Positions 44,833 to 54,894 are shown, counted from the first letter of the stretch. The stretch is 64,000 bases of DNA from Mediterraneibacter glycyrrhizinilyticus (GCF_016902345.1 NZ_JACJLR010000003.1:124001-188000); one strand, 5' to 3'. Numbers and translations are program-made. The notes: a model not told the origin generated them from the letters alone.

Positions 44833-45837
44833 CTATTGCCAGCCGTCTGTCCCGTACATTTCTACATTTTCCCGATCGATCAGGAACGTCTCTTCGCAGA
44901 CCTCTTCTTCGTAGGCTCCGCCATCGAGTATTGCCGCCGCAGTTGCCGCCGCCCGCTTTCCTATATTGATCGGGGACTGGGCGCCCACCGCCTGCATTGG
45001 GCTCTCAGGATCTGCCACCGCCGCCTTGATCTCCGGAGAACCGTCCACACTGTATACAATAATATCATCATATTGTATCTCCTCCAGCACCGAAAGCACC
45101 TGTACAGCCATCCGGTCATTTCCGCACATCACTGCATCAACATGGATATCCTCCTCCAGGATCTCTCTCAGAGAAGACTGTATCGCTTCTTCACCGGTTC
45201 CTGCATCAATCCTTGCAGCAACCTCAAACCCATCATTGTAGATCGCCTCTTCAAACCCGGTGATCCGCTCATTTATCGAACTCACCTCAGGCTCCTCAAC
45301 GATCACGATCCTGCCGCCGCGGGGTCTTTGCTCCACCAGATCTTCCCCGCAGATATATCCCGCGTTGTGATTATCGGATCCGATAAAAGCATCGATATAT
45401 TCTGTATCTTTTACCATGATATCAAGATTGATGACCGGGATATCCGCCTCTTCCAGCTCTTCCAGTGCAGGCGTGATCTTTTCCCAGTCTGCAGGACAGA
45501 GAAATACTGCATCGACCCCGGCATCGATCATCTCACTGATCTGGGATATCTGGGTATCCACATTATTTTCAGCGTCTTTTACCATGATCCGGTCTCCCTG
45601 CTCCTCCAGAGAAGTCCGTATGGAGTCCTTCAGGGTCTCATAGAACGGATTAGACATATCAGCGGAACTGTATCCCAGCAGTCTTCCCGACTCCGGCTCC
45701 GTCTCTTCCTCATTCCCATCCTCTTCTTCCTCCACGACCGCGTTATCTTCCGGCGTCCCTACATTCTGCTTGCATCCCGTCACGGAAATCCCCGTGACGG
45801 CAGCTATGAGGAACAGCAACAACACTCTCTTTTTCAT
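44833..45837 (-). CDS. Sugar-binding periplasmic-type lipoprotein (RbsB-like)
   Basis: 334-residue substrate-binding protein of the type-I periplasmic family: SPII signal with lipobox VTGC at about residue 21-24, an acidic linker, then two Rossmann lobes with YSSADMSNPFYETL, VDAVFLCPADW and NDRMAVQVL segments typical of ribose/galactose binding proteins. The ATG at 45835-45837 has AAGGAG 9 bases upstream; the frame is open 47 codons further but overlaps the promoter. No permease or ATPase is adjacent, so it may serve a transporter elsewhere or a sensor kinase. Upstream of the GH13 gene. Confidence 0.85.
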   Translation of the reverse strand: MKKRVLLLFLIAAVTGISVTGCKQNVGTPEDNAVVEEEEDGNEEETEPESGRLLGYSSADMSNPFYETLKDSIRTSLEEQGDRIMVKDAENNVDTQISQISEMIDAGVDAVFLCPADWEKITPALEELEEADIPVINLDIMVKDTEYIDAFIGSDNHNAGYICGEDLVEQRPRGGRIVIVEEPEVSSINERITGFEEAIYNDGFEVAARIDAGTGEEAIQSSLREILEEDIHVDAVMCGNDRMAVQVLSVLEEIQYDDIIVYSVDGSPEIKAAVADPESPMQAVGAQSPINIGKRAAATAAAILDGGAYEEEVCEETFLIDRENVEMYGTDGWQ

Positions 45838-45883
45838 CTGCCATACTCCTTCTGCTGCACTATCTGTAAACATCCTCACTTTC

Positions 45884-45911
45884 ATTCTACCTGGTTTCAG
45901 GGGAAAGTCAA
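45884..45911 (-). promoter_or_regulatory. Promoter of the lipoprotein-GH13-DUF5662 unit
   Basis: TTGACT (45906-45911), 16-bp spacer, TAGAAT (45884-45889). Confidence 0.6.
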
Positions 45912-46015
45912 TAAGAGGATCCGGAAGTCCGTCTTGCTTTTTCCTCTTCTTTTTGATAACATCTGTAATGAAATCCATCCGGACTTAATACTTTATTCCA
46001 AGGAGGATCCCCATT

Positions 46016-46321
46016 ATGTATATGGATGAAAACGGACCAATGACCGTAACATTGACACTGGATGACGGACAGGAACTGGAGTGCGAAGTGCTCACCACAC
46101 TGGACGCCGGGGGAAGAAAGTATATCGCTCTTTTCCCAATGGAAGGCCCGGACAGTGAGGCGGGGCAGGTCTATCTGTACCGCCTCATCGAACACGGTGA
46201 CGCAGAACCGGATCTGGAGAACATCACGGAAGACAGCGAGTTCGAACTTGCCTCCGAAGCGTTCAACGCCTGGGCGCAGGAGCAGGACTTCGCCGACATC
46301 GATCTGGACGAACTCGACTAA
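46016..46321 (+). CDS. DUF1292 domain protein
   Basis: 101-residue acidic protein with the DUF1292 pattern: TLTLDDGQELECEVL, then YIALFPMEG and a YLYRLIE strand, followed by an acidic C-terminus. The family is common in Firmicutes near alaS/ruvX genes, and its function is unknown. AAGGAGG lies 8 bases before the ATG. Its last codon and stop overlap the helicase stop on the other strand by 4 bases. Confidence 0.85.
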   Translation: MYMDENGPMTVTLTLDDGQELECEVLTTLDAGGRKYIALFPMEGPDSEAGQVYLYRLIEHGDAEPDLENITEDSEFELASEAFNAWAQEQDFADIDLDELD

Positions 46322-48147
46322 TCCTCAAACAGTTCCTCAACAAAGCGGGAAGGAGATGCCTCCTTTCCGTTTTTTGTCTTTACATAGCAGATCTTCAGCA
46401 GTTCTTTCGCCCTTGTCATCGCCACATAAAACAGTCTGCGTTCCTCCTCTGTCTCTTCCTCCGTCTTTGCTTTTTTGTAAGGGATACTCCCCTCATTCGC
46501 CTCTATGAGGAAAACGGAGTCGAACTCAAGTCCCTTCGCCGCATGGATCGTCATCAGCCTGACGCCTGCCTGTTCCAGGTTTTTCTGTTTCTCTTTCATC
46601 CGGAGCATCTCCGTGTATTCCTCCACATGATCAAACCATTCTTCGATGGTGGAGAAAGGCTTTGCCGCCTCGGAGAGTTCCGCCAGAATGTCAAACAGAT
46701 CCGACTTCTCCGTCTTATGTGTCAGCGCATAGTCTTTCAGAAAATCGTCGTATCCGATCCGCTTCCGGATGTACTGGATCGCCGCATAGGGCGCCATCTT
46801 GACGAGCATCTTAACATCCCACTCGAACTGGTCCACCCGGTCCATCATCCATTCCCTGTCAGCATAAAATTTCCTGATTTCCTCAAACGACGGGGATGCG
46901 CCGGATATGCTGTCCCGCCCGATGTATCTCTTCGGCCGGTTCATGACCTGGAGGAAATCCTGTCTTTTCCTATCCCCCAGAGCGAGACGGAAGTATGCCT
47001 GTATATCTTTCGCGATAAAGTGCTCATATATGTTGGGAAGATGCTCTCTCATCTGGAACGGGATCCTCCGCTCCATCAGCATCTCCGCCACAGGGCGGGC
47101 GTCCGTATGGGTCCGAAAGAGCACAGCGATGTCTTCCGCGCGCACACCGTCCCCACATCGTTTTGCGACCTCTCCGACAACATACTCTGCCTCCTCATTC
47201 GGGTCTTTCACCTCCTGGACATGCAGAGACGCCCCTTTCTCCTTCACCGCAGTCAGATCCTTTTCATACCTGCGCGCATTATTTTCGATCACTTTCAGGG
47301 AATTTCTCACAATATTGGAAGTAGAACGGTAATTGATACCCAGAAGAAACTGCTTTGAGTCCGGAAAATCTTCCCGGAACCGGAACATCAGGGAGGGATC
47401 CGCGCCGCGGAACCCGTAGATTGCCTGATCATCATCCCCCACAACAAAAAGATTGTTCTCCGGACGGGCAAGCATACAGATCACATCATACTGGATCCGG
47501 TTGATATCCTGAAACTCATCGATCAGGATATACCGGAATTTCTTCTGCCACTGCGCCAGCACATCCGGGCGGCTGCTGAACAGTTCATAGCAGAGTACCA
47601 GCATATCGTCAAAGTCGATCTTTCTCAGCTTCTTCCGCTGTATCTCATACTCTCTGTATATTTCCCGGAACGCATCCGCACTGCACTTCTCCGAGACAAA
47701 TTCTTCCACATCGATCCGGTTGTTCTTGATGCGCCCGATCTCCGCCGCAATATCCCGGATGAAATCCTCCTCGTCAAACACTTCCATCTTCTGCTTGGCA
47801 ATCACTCCCCGAAGGATCTGATACTTCTCTGTTTCCGACAGGATATTCTGGCTGCCAAACCGGTACGCCCACTTCAGGATCCCGTAATAGATCCCGTGGA
47901 ACGTTCCCATGGTCACGGGCAACTGGGCTTTTCCCATGAGGGAACACAGCCTTTCCTTCATCTCTGCCGCTGCATATCTTGTAAAAGTAACGACCAGAAT
48001 CTCTTCTGGTCTTACTTTATATTCTTCGATCAGGTATTTAATTCTGTTTACAATGGTCAGGGTCTTGCCGGACCCCGGACCCGCCAGCACAAGACAGGGT
48101 CCGGTCCCGTGCATGACCGCGTCTTTCTGAGCCTGGTTAAATCCCAT
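46318..48147 (-). CDS. UvrD/PcrA-type ATP-dependent DNA helicase
   Basis: 609-residue superfamily-1A helicase: motif I GPGSGKT (about 23-29), Ia VTFTRYAA, II ILIDEFQD, III VGDDDQAIYGFRG, IV INYRST, V TIHAAKGLEFD and VI VAMTRAK, all intact. It is shorter than PcrA (about 730) and lacks its C-terminal extension, closer to a clostridial helicase subgroup. Probably acts in repair or restart. Starts 11 bases after gltX with its own AAAGGA site; third gene of the Sir2-like/gltX/helicase run. Confidence 0.9.
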   Translation of the reverse strand: MGFNQAQKDAVMHGTGPCLVLAGPGSGKTLTIVNRIKYLIEEYKVRPEEILVVTFTRYAAAEMKERLCSLMGKAQLPVTMGTFHGIYYGILKWAYRFGSQNILSETEKYQILRGVIAKQKMEVFDEEDFIRDIAAEIGRIKNNRIDVEEFVSEKCSADAFREIYREYEIQRKKLRKIDFDDMLVLCYELFSSRPDVLAQWQKKFRYILIDEFQDINRIQYDVICMLARPENNLFVVGDDDQAIYGFRGADPSLMFRFREDFPDSKQFLLGINYRSTSNIVRNSLKVIENNARRYEKDLTAVKEKGASLHVQEVKDPNEEAEYVVGEVAKRCGDGVRAEDIAVLFRTHTDARPVAEMLMERRIPFQMREHLPNIYEHFIAKDIQAYFRLALGDRKRQDFLQVMNRPKRYIGRDSISGASPSFEEIRKFYADREWMMDRVDQFEWDVKMLVKMAPYAAIQYIRKRIGYDDFLKDYALTHKTEKSDLFDILAELSEAAKPFSTIEEWFDHVEEYTEMLRMKEKQKNLEQAGVRLMTIHAAKGLEFDSVFLIEANEGSIPYKKAKTEEETEEERRLFYVAMTRAKELLKICYVKTKNGKEASPSRFVEELFED

Positions 48148-48158
48148 GTCGTTCCTTT

Positions 48159-49616
48159 CTAGCTGAGTTTCTCGATCCCAAGCCGGATCCTTTTCAAGGA
48201 TTCTTCTTTTCCAAACACTTCCATGAGTTCAGTCGCTCCGCCCGGAGTGTTCTGCTTCCCGGAAACAGCCGTGCGGATCGGCCACATCACATAACCGATC
48301 TTGTATCCCTTTTCTCCCGCAAAGCCTTTGAGCGTCTCAAAAAGCGCATCATTGCTGTAATCTTCCTGAGCTTCCAGAACAGGAAGGACTTCTCTTAAAA
48401 GTTCCAGGGATTTCTCCGGATCGGTCTTCATCTTCTTGTGATTATACAGCGCCGTGTCATAATCCGGAAGTTTCTCAAAGAAATCGATCTGATCCAGGAT
48501 ATCCGGGAAGATCTCGATCCTGGTCTTCACCAGCGCCGCGATCTTCTTCAGATCATAATCTTTTGTCACCGCTTTCCTGATGTAAGGCTCCGCCAGTTCA
48601 TAGAACTTGTCAAAATCCATCGCCTTAAGATACTCTCCGTTCATCCATTTCAGCTTCGTTGTGTCAAACACAGCCGGAGATTTGCTCATATGGCGGTAAT
48701 CAAATGCTTCCACCAGCTCTTCCAGGGAGAAGATCTCCCTGTTATCTGCCGGGCACCATCCCAGCAGCGCCACAAAATTGACCACAGCCTCAGATACAAA
48801 GCCCTGCTCGATCAGATCCTCGTATGAGGAATGTCCGCAGCGCTTGCTCAGTTTCTTGTGATTTTCATCTGTGATCAGAGGGCAGTGTACATACACCGGG
48901 ATATCCCAGCCAAATGCCTCGTAGAGGCGGTTGTATTTCGGCGCAGAGGAAAGATATTCATTTCCCCTCACCACATGGGTGATCCCCATCAGATGGTCGT
49001 CCACTACATTCGCAAAATTGTATGTAGGGAATCCGTCCGATTTGATCAGGATCATATCATCCAGCTCATTGTTCGGGACCGTGATGTCGCCGTAGATCTC
49101 GTCATGGAAGGTGGTCTCCCCTTCATTGGGTACATTCAGACGGATGACCCAGGGTTTCCCTGATGCAAGGTTCGCCTCCACCTCTTCTTTGCTCAGCCCC
49201 AGACAGTGTTTATCATAGACCACGATGTCTGTTCCGTCATCTGACACAGACGTCTTCAGAGATTCCAGTCTCTCCTTGTCACAGAAGCAGTAATAGGCAT
49301 CCCCCTGCTCCACAAGCTGCTTTGCGTATTTCAGGTACAGTCCGGAAGCATTCCTCTCGCTCTGGACATAAGGCCCGTATCCGCCGTCCTTATCCGGACC
49401 CTCGTCATGTATGAGTCCGGTCTTTTCCAAAGTTCTGTATATAATATCAAGGGCTCCTTCCACGTAGCGCTCCTGATCGGTATCTTCCACACGGAGAATG
49501 AAATCTCCGCCCTCATGCTTTGCGATCAGATATGCATACAGCGCGGTACGCAGATTTCCCACATGCATCCGGCCTGTCGGGCTGGGTGCAAATCTTGTTC
49601 TTATTTTTCTGTCCAT
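48159..49616 (-). CDS. gltX: Glutamyl-tRNA synthetase
   Basis: Charges tRNA-Glu. 485-residue class I synthetase with [17 protein letters not shown] (HIGH region), the tRNA-binding insert and KLSKR (KMSKS equivalent) in [13 protein letters not shown], followed by the helical anticodon domain. The start lies 4 bases after the Sir2-like stop, so the two are coupled, with GAGAAAGG as the site inside that gene. It may also charge tRNA-Gln for amidation. Confidence 0.96.
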   Translation of the reverse strand: MDRKIRTRFAPSPTGRMHVGNLRTALYAYLIAKHEGGDFILRVEDTDQERYVEGALDIIYRTLEKTGLIHDEGPDKDGGYGPYVQSERNASGLYLKYAKQLVEQGDAYYCFCDKERLESLKTSVSDDGTDIVVYDKHCLGLSKEEVEANLASGKPWVIRLNVPNEGETTFHDEIYGDITVPNNELDDMILIKSDGFPTYNFANVVDDHLMGITHVVRGNEYLSSAPKYNRLYEAFGWDIPVYVHCPLITDENHKKLSKRCGHSSYEDLIEQGFVSEAVVNFVALLGWCPADNREIFSLEELVEAFDYRHMSKSPAVFDTTKLKWMNGEYLKAMDFDKFYELAEPYIRKAVTKDYDLKKIAALVKTRIEIFPDILDQIDFFEKLPDYDTALYNHKKMKTDPEKSLELLREVLPVLEAQEDYSNDALFETLKGFAGEKGYKIGYVMWPIRTAVSGKQNTPGGATELMEVFGKEESLKRIRLGIEKLS

Positions 49617-49620
49617 ATTT

Positions 49621-50373
49621 TCAGCCTTTCTCTTCCTTTTCTAATTCTTCGGCAAGTTTGTTCACGAATTCGTCGCTCCGTCCATGGATGATGATGTCCG
49701 CCCGCTGGTCAGAGTAATGTTCTCTCTCCGATACCAGGATCAGGTTTGATCCGGTATAATACTGGATCATCTGACTGCACAGAGGAGAATTCAGGTTCGT
49801 CCCCAGTACGATCAGCACATCCGCCTTCTCTACCTCGCCGGCAGCGCGGGTCATCAGCCCGTTGTCGATCATCTCCCCGAACAGACATACGCCCGGACGG
49901 ATCGCGACAAGACACTTTTCACAGAGCGGCACCCCCTTGGCGTCCCTCATATACTCCATGGGATAACTTCTCCCGCAGGACGGACACCTGTTCTGGAACA
50001 CCGTTCCCTTCAGGTTGATCACATCTTTACAACCGGCGCGTTCCTCCAGACCGGCGATCCGTCTCGTGATAATGGAATTGACCAGCCCGTAATCCTGCAG
50101 CTTCTTCAGACTGACGAACCCTGTCCCCGGCGGCGTCTTGGCTGCCTCTAAGATCACCTCTTTATAAAACCGGAAGAACAGTTCTTTCCGTGCTGAATAG
50201 AAACTGCTGCTGAAGATCTCCTCAAAGGAATATCCGTATCTGCTCTCAATATCGTAGGACTCCTCTCCATCCCGAAGCAGTGGATAGCCGCTCTCACTGA
50301 GCATCTCGATTCCGCTGAGCACGACTGTATACCTGCTTTCCCTGAGTATCTGGAGTATATTTTTTTCTCTCAT
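49621..50373 (-). CDS. Sir2-like (sirtuin fold) protein, catalytic residues replaced
   Basis: 250 residues. The zinc module is intact (Cys130, Cys133, Cys151, Cys154 in CPSC and CEKC) and [15 protein letters not shown] and the start VVLSG are recognisable sirtuin elements. But the GAGxS loop is changed to GIEML, the TQNID segment reads TRRIA, and the catalytic His in the LHG motif is Lys122 (LKG). Deacylase activity is therefore doubtful; it may bind NAD or ADP-ribose derivatives or be structural. GGAGG is about 8 bases before the ATG. First gene of an operon with gltX and the helicase. Confidence 0.78.
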   Translation of the reverse strand: MREKNILQILRESRYTVVLSGIEMLSESGYPLLRDGEESYDIESRYGYSFEEIFSSSFYSARKELFFRFYKEVILEAAKTPPGTGFVSLKKLQDYGLVNSIITRRIAGLEERAGCKDVINLKGTVFQNRCPSCGRSYPMEYMRDAKGVPLCEKCLVAIRPGVCLFGEMIDNGLMTRAAGEVEKADVLIVLGTNLNSPLCSQMIQYYTGSNLILVSEREHYSDQRADIIIHGRSDEFVNKLAEELEKEEKG

Positions 50374-50424
50374 ACACCTTTCCTCCTTCCGGCATAAAAC
50401 AATTCACAGACCTGCCTTTGTCTT

Positions 50425-50453
50425 ATTATAGAACAACTCTGCCGAATCTTCAA
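50425..50453 (-). promoter_or_regulatory. Promoter of the Sir2-like/gltX/helicase operon
   Basis: TTGAAG (50448-50453), 17-bp spacer, TATAAT (50425-50430). Confidence 0.7.
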
Positions 50454-50555
50454 CAAACAAAATCTGTCCGCCCCTGCAGGAGCCCGTGCCGGATCAGATG
50501 CAAACCGTAACGCCAGCGGCAGAAGAACCCCGCTGAGAGCCGGCAGAATACAGTC

Positions 50556-51791
50556 TCACAGTATCGAGATGCTTTCAGGAAGGTTCCCTGCATCTCCCAG
50601 CAGACATGCTCTCGTATCGATCTTTGACAGCATTGAACCCGTAAAAGCATCGGAAGCAAAGCGCGTGACTCCCGCCGGAACAGAGTAGATCCCGGTCCTT
50701 CCTGCCGGAAAAGCCAGGATACAGGAGCCGTCCTCGGAAAAGAGGACTCCGTTTTCCGTGTAATACGAGCTGTTTCCATCAGCCACTTTAAATTTGCAGA
50801 CCTGCGGAAGACCGAGAAAAGCACCTTCCTCAATACATGTGATTCCGGAAGGGATATGAACCTCTACGATCTCTGCTCCTGCTCCGGCAAATGCTCCCCT
50901 TGCAATCCCCGTGCATCCCTCGGCAGGAAGGTTCAGGCACAGATCCGTCACAGCAAGGCTGATATCTGAGATTCCGCATATCATTCCAGACTCATCTATA
51001 ATGAAACCATCTGTCGGATTCCCGGCCGGCTCATCGGCGGTTCCATCTGAAACATTTCCCGAATCTGCACTGTCTTCAGGGATATCTGCGGCAGGTGGAT
51101 CTGACGCGGCATCTCCGGCCCCGGGGATGTCCGAATCCGGACCTGCCGGTACGTTCTCATCCGAAGACGGCAGATCTGATGCCGGAGTATCCTTTTCCGG
51201 TCTTTCTTCCGCAGAGGAATCTTCTGTCGGAATATCCCAAACCGGGATATCAGTTCCCGGGACTGCAGCTGCCGCATCTTCCTCCAGAGGTCTCTCTGTC
51301 GTCGGAACGTCCGTTATCGGCATGTCCATCGACAGACTTCCGGAAGATGAGCCGTTCGTTATCGACATATCTGTTGAAACAGGATCCTGGTACATACCGC
51401 CGTTCCCCATAATATCAGCTGCATTTCTCTTATTTTCTGTTATCCCGGAAAAGCCGGCTTCTTCAGCCGCTGACAGCTTTCCGCCCAGGAAGAGCAGTTC
51501 TGCAGCATCTGTCTTTTCTTCCGGAAATACATCTTTCGCCGCCTGCTTCTCTTCCACTGTCAAGTCTTCTGTATCTGCAATGAGCCCCAGAGCTGCCGGA
51601 AAAGAATCCACCCCTGCAGGGAGCATCCCCGCATTCTTTCCAGGAATCACCTGTATCTCCCGTTCTGCTCTCAAAGAGGCGCCACTTGTCATCATGGATA
51701 AAAGGAGCAGCATGACTAATACAACACTCACTCCTCTGCGGATAACGCTTTCTGCATTCATCTCCCTGTAAAATTCTTCACACCATTCCAA
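50556..51791 (-). CDS. Secreted BspA-like leucine-rich repeat protein with Asp/Pro linker
   Basis: 411 residues. A basic N-terminus and hydrophobic segment (about 18-36) form a signal peptide. Residues about 130-265 are a low-complexity linker rich in D, P, S, A and E with recurring DIP/DMP units. The C-terminal 140 residues hold BspA-type LRR_5 repeats (IARGAFAGAG, IEEGAFLGLP, NGVLFSEDGSCILAFPAG). The start is TTG (51789-51791), with AAAGGTG about 7 bases upstream; an inner ATG ten codons on is poorly placed. No cell-wall anchor was seen. Likely a surface or secreted adhesion-type protein. Confidence 0.72.
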   Translation of the reverse strand: MEWCEEFYREMNAESVIRRGVSVVLVMLLLLSMMTSGASLRAEREIQVIPGKNAGMLPAGVDSFPAALGLIADTEDLTVEEKQAAKDVFPEEKTDAAELLFLGGKLSAAEEAGFSGITENKRNAADIMGNGGMYQDPVSTDMSITNGSSSGSLSMDMPITDVPTTERPLEEDAAAAVPGTDIPVWDIPTEDSSAEERPEKDTPASDLPSSDENVPAGPDSDIPGAGDAASDPPAADIPEDSADSGNVSDGTADEPAGNPTDGFIIDESGMICGISDISLAVTDLCLNLPAEGCTGIARGAFAGAGAEIVEVHIPSGITCIEEGAFLGLPQVCKFKVADGNSSYYTENGVLFSEDGSCILAFPAGRTGIYSVPAGVTRFASDAFTGSMLSKIDTRACLLGDAGNLPESISIL

Positions 51792-51879
51792 TTCTGAACA
51801 CCTTTCCTTTCCACCACAAATCCCCTCCAGATTTTCTGTACCAGCACAGAATAAATATTTGGTTACGAAGATAAATTAC

Positions 51880-51920
51880 CAGAGAAAAAGGAATGCCGCA
51901 ATCCTCTGCAACATTCCTTT
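51880..51920 (-). terminator. purB terminator
   Basis: AAAGGAATG (51887-51895) and CATTCCTTT (51912-51920) arms around a 16-base loop, followed on the minus strand by TTCTC. Confidence 0.75.
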
Positions 51921-51926
51921 GCGTTT

Positions 51927-53360
51927 TTATACGTTGATCTCAGCCGTCATGCCCAGCACATCTTTGTTTTTCTCAAGCAGCGGTTCGATCACATTTTTCA
52001 GATAAGATTCAACCTGCTCTCTCGCACGTCCCACATACCTGGACGGCTCCATTGTCTTCTGGAGATCCTCCAGTGACAGATTAAACGCCGGATCCTCAGC
52101 GATCAGTTCCAGCAGATTGTTGTCCTGCCCTTTTTCTTTCACGTTCTTTCCGGCCTCCATGGACAGTTCGCGGATCTTCTCGTGAAGTTCCTGTCTGTCT
52201 CCGCCTGCCTTCACTGCATCCATCATGATATTCTCCGTCGCCATGAACGGCAGTTCCGCCATCATATGCTTCTCAATGACTTTCGGATAAACCACAAGAC
52301 CATCCACCACGTTCAGACACAGGTCCAGGATACCGTCGATGGCAAGGAATCCTTCCGGTACGCTCAGACGTTTGTTCGCCGAATCGTCCAGAGTACGCTC
52401 AAACCACTGTGTAGCAGATGTGACTGCCGGGTTCAGCGCATCGATCATCACATATCTGGAAAGGGAAGCGATCCGCTCACTTCGCATCGGGTTTCTCTTG
52501 TACGCCATTGCCGAAGAACCGATCTGTGTCTTCTCAAAGGGCTCTTCAACCTCTTTTAAATGCTGAAGCAGACGGATATCATTTGAGAACTTGTGGGCGC
52601 TCGCCGCGATCCCCGCGAGAACATTCAGCACTCTTGTATCCACTTTTCTGGAATAAGTCTGTCCGGAAACAGGATAGCATGCCTTAAAGCCCATCTTCTC
52701 CGCGATCATGGGATCGATCCGGTCGATCGTCTCCTGATCTCCGTCAAAGAGTTCCAGGAAGCTCGCCTGGGTCCCTGTCGTACCCTTTGATCCAAGAAGC
52801 TTCAGGCTTCCCAGCACATACTCCAGATCTTCCAGATCCATCTCAAACTCCTGCATCCACAGTGTGGCTCTCTTTCCCACAGTGGTAGGCTGTGCCGGCT
52901 GGAAATGGGTGAACGCGAGCGTGGGCTGTGCTTTCTGTGCCTCCGCAAATTTTGCCAGTTCCGCGATCACATTGATCAGTTTCTTGCGGACCAGTTTCAG
53001 TGCCTCCGCCATAATGATGATATCCGTGTTATCCCCGACATAGCAGGATGTGGCTCCAAGATGGATGATCCCTTTTGCTTTCGGGCACTGCACACCATAG
53101 GCATAGACATGGGACATGACATCGTGACGGACTACCTTTTCTCTCTCTTTCGCCACATCATAATTAATGTCGTCCGCATGGCTTTTCAGCTCCTCGATCT
53201 GCTCGTCTGTGATATTAAGCCCAAGTTCCTTCTCCGTCTCGGCAAGGGCGATCCACAGCCGTCTCCAGGTGCGGAACTTCTTGTCCGGCGAAAAAATGTA
53301 CTGCATCTCCTTGCTTGCATACCGCTCTGAGAGCGGGCTTACATAACGGTCATTACTCAT
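51927..53360 (-). CDS. purB: Adenylosuccinate lyase
   Basis: Cleaves adenylosuccinate to AMP and SAICAR to AICAR in purine synthesis. 477 residues of the fumarase superfamily, with the signature GSSAMAYKRNPMRSE, the histidine in FTHFQPAQPTT and the HLGATSCYV motif. The start at 53358-53360 has AAGGAG about 10 bases upstream; the longer frame overlaps purF. It begins 2 bases after the purF stop. Confidence 0.96.
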   Translation of the reverse strand: MSNDRYVSPLSERYASKEMQYIFSPDKKFRTWRRLWIALAETEKELGLNITDEQIEELKSHADDINYDVAKEREKVVRHDVMSHVYAYGVQCPKAKGIIHLGATSCYVGDNTDIIIMAEALKLVRKKLINVIAELAKFAEAQKAQPTLAFTHFQPAQPTTVGKRATLWMQEFEMDLEDLEYVLGSLKLLGSKGTTGTQASFLELFDGDQETIDRIDPMIAEKMGFKACYPVSGQTYSRKVDTRVLNVLAGIAASAHKFSNDIRLLQHLKEVEEPFEKTQIGSSAMAYKRNPMRSERIASLSRYVMIDALNPAVTSATQWFERTLDDSANKRLSVPEGFLAIDGILDLCLNVVDGLVVYPKVIEKHMMAELPFMATENIMMDAVKAGGDRQELHEKIRELSMEAGKNVKEKGQDNNLLELIAEDPAFNLSLEDLQKTMEPSRYVGRAREQVESYLKNVIEPLLEKNKDVLGMTAEINV

Positions 53361-53362
53361 AA

Positions 53363-54802
53363 TCAATATTCTCCTTCTTCTAATGCAAAACTGATATCCC
53401 TTCCCGGGACTTCCATCGGGTACTTCCCTGTAAAACATGCGTCACAGTAACGCAGGTCTCCCACCATGTCGTTTAGTTTCCCGATCTCCATGTACCCCAG
53501 AGAATCCGCGCCGATCAGTTCACGGATCTGCTCTGTCGTATGAGAGTGGGCGATGAGCTGTTCATTGGAGGGCACATCCACACCGAAATAACAGGGATAG
53601 AGAAACGGCGGAGAACTGATCCTCACATGTACCTCTGTAGCTCCTGCCTTCTTCAGCATCCGGATGATGTTCGCGCAGGTCGTCCCTCGAACGATCGAGT
53701 CATCTACCATGACGATGCGTTTTCCCTTCACAACCTCCGGAATCACATTCAGCTTCACCTTGACGCTGGACTCCCTGTCGCTCTGTTTTGGCTTGATAAA
53801 GGTTCTTCCCACATAGCTGTTTTTGTGGAACGCCATACCGTAGGGGATCCCGGACTCCTCCGAATATCCCTTTGCCGCCACAAGCCCGGAATCCGGCACG
53901 CCGACCACCAGATCCGCCTCCACCGGATAGGACTGTGCAAGTGCTTTTCCCGCAGTGATGCGGGAATGATAGACATTGACCCCGTCAATGGTGCTGTCTG
54001 TCCTGGCAAAATAAATGTATTCGAAGATACATCTGGCCTCCTGCTCTTTTCCCAGCGCCATGCTCATATCTGAACTGATCCCGTCCTTTGTGATGATCAC
54101 GATCTCTCCGGGACGCACATCGCGGATAAACTCTCCGTCCACCGCCGCAATGGCACAACTCTCAGAAGCAAGGAAATACGTGTTATCCCTCTTTCCAATG
54201 CATAAAGGCCGAAGCCCCAGCGGATCCCTCGCGCCGATCATCTTTCTGGGGCTGCTGACAACGAGAGCGTAAGCTCCCCTGATCTTTTTCATTGCGTTTT
54301 TCACGGCCGACTCGGCGTTGGGTGCATTCAGCCGCTCTCTCGCTATGTGGTACGCGATTACTTCGGAATCGATGGTCGTCTGAAAGATCGCGCCGGTATA
54401 TTCCAGCTCTTTTCTTAACTCCAGCGCATTGACGAGATTCCCGTTGTGCGCGATGGCGAGCGTCCCTTTTACATAATTAATGACCAGTGGCTGCGCGTTT
54501 TCAACCCGGGTTCCTCCTGCAGTGGAGTAGCGTACATGTCCCACCCCCAGGTTCCCTTTCAGTTCGGAAAGTGTCTCCTCATTGAACACTTCGTTGACAT
54601 GTCCAAGCCCTTTCCTGGAGATGACCTTCCTCTTACCGAAGGTATCCGTCACTGCGATCCCGCAGCTCTCCTGTCCCCTGTGCTGCAATGCAAAGAGCCC
54701 GTAATAAATGGAGGCCGCAACATTATGCCCGTCCATATCATAGGCCCCGAAAACCCCGCACTCTTCTCCGAGCCCGGTCGAAACTCTGTCAAATTCATTC
54801 AT
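53363..54802 (-). CDS. purF: Amidophosphoribosyltransferase
   Basis: First committed step of purine synthesis (PRPP plus glutamine). 479 residues; a short propeptide ends before the catalytic cysteine in EECGVFGAYD, a class II glutamine amidotransferase domain follows, and the PRPP site VMVDDSIVRGTT is present. Cysteines in the C-terminal half (CYFGVD, RYCDACF) agree with the [4Fe-4S]-containing, propeptide-bearing form. Promoter upstream, then purB. Confidence 0.96.
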   Translation of the reverse strand: MNEFDRVSTGLGEECGVFGAYDMDGHNVAASIYYGLFALQHRGQESCGIAVTDTFGKRKVISRKGLGHVNEVFNEETLSELKGNLGVGHVRYSTAGGTRVENAQPLVINYVKGTLAIAHNGNLVNALELRKELEYTGAIFQTTIDSEVIAYHIARERLNAPNAESAVKNAMKKIRGAYALVVSSPRKMIGARDPLGLRPLCIGKRDNTYFLASESCAIAAVDGEFIRDVRPGEIVIITKDGISSDMSMALGKEQEARCIFEYIYFARTDSTIDGVNVYHSRITAGKALAQSYPVEADLVVGVPDSGLVAAKGYSEESGIPYGMAFHKNSYVGRTFIKPKQSDRESSVKVKLNVIPEVVKGKRIVMVDDSIVRGTTCANIIRMLKKAGATEVHVRISSPPFLYPCYFGVDVPSNEQLIAHSHTTEQIRELIGADSLGYMEIGKLNDMVGDLRYCDACFTGKYPMEVPGRDISFALEEGEY

Positions 54803-54865
54803 ATAGAATTAACTCCTTCTCCATTTTATGCCGATACATTGAAGGTTTCTTCGCTGTCAGCTACG

Positions 54866-54894
54866 ATTATAATATAAGGCAGGTGGAAAATCAA
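54866..54894 (-). promoter_or_regulatory. purF-purB promoter
   Basis: TTGATT (54889-54894), 17-bp spacer, TATAAT (54866-54871). No purine riboswitch and no PurR-type box was recognised. Confidence 0.65.

Noticed and set aside
44044-46029. 661-codon plus-strand open frame
   Set aside because: Antisense to the GH13 and lipoprotein genes, which have clear homology, promoters and ribosome sites; its product is Cys/His/Arg-rich and resembles no protein.
50450-50555. Possible continuation of the BspA-like protein past its stop as a hydrophobic tail
   Set aside because: About 35 in-frame codons follow the TGA, including a hydrophobic run, but there is no evidence of recoding and the Sir2-like promoter lies just beyond.
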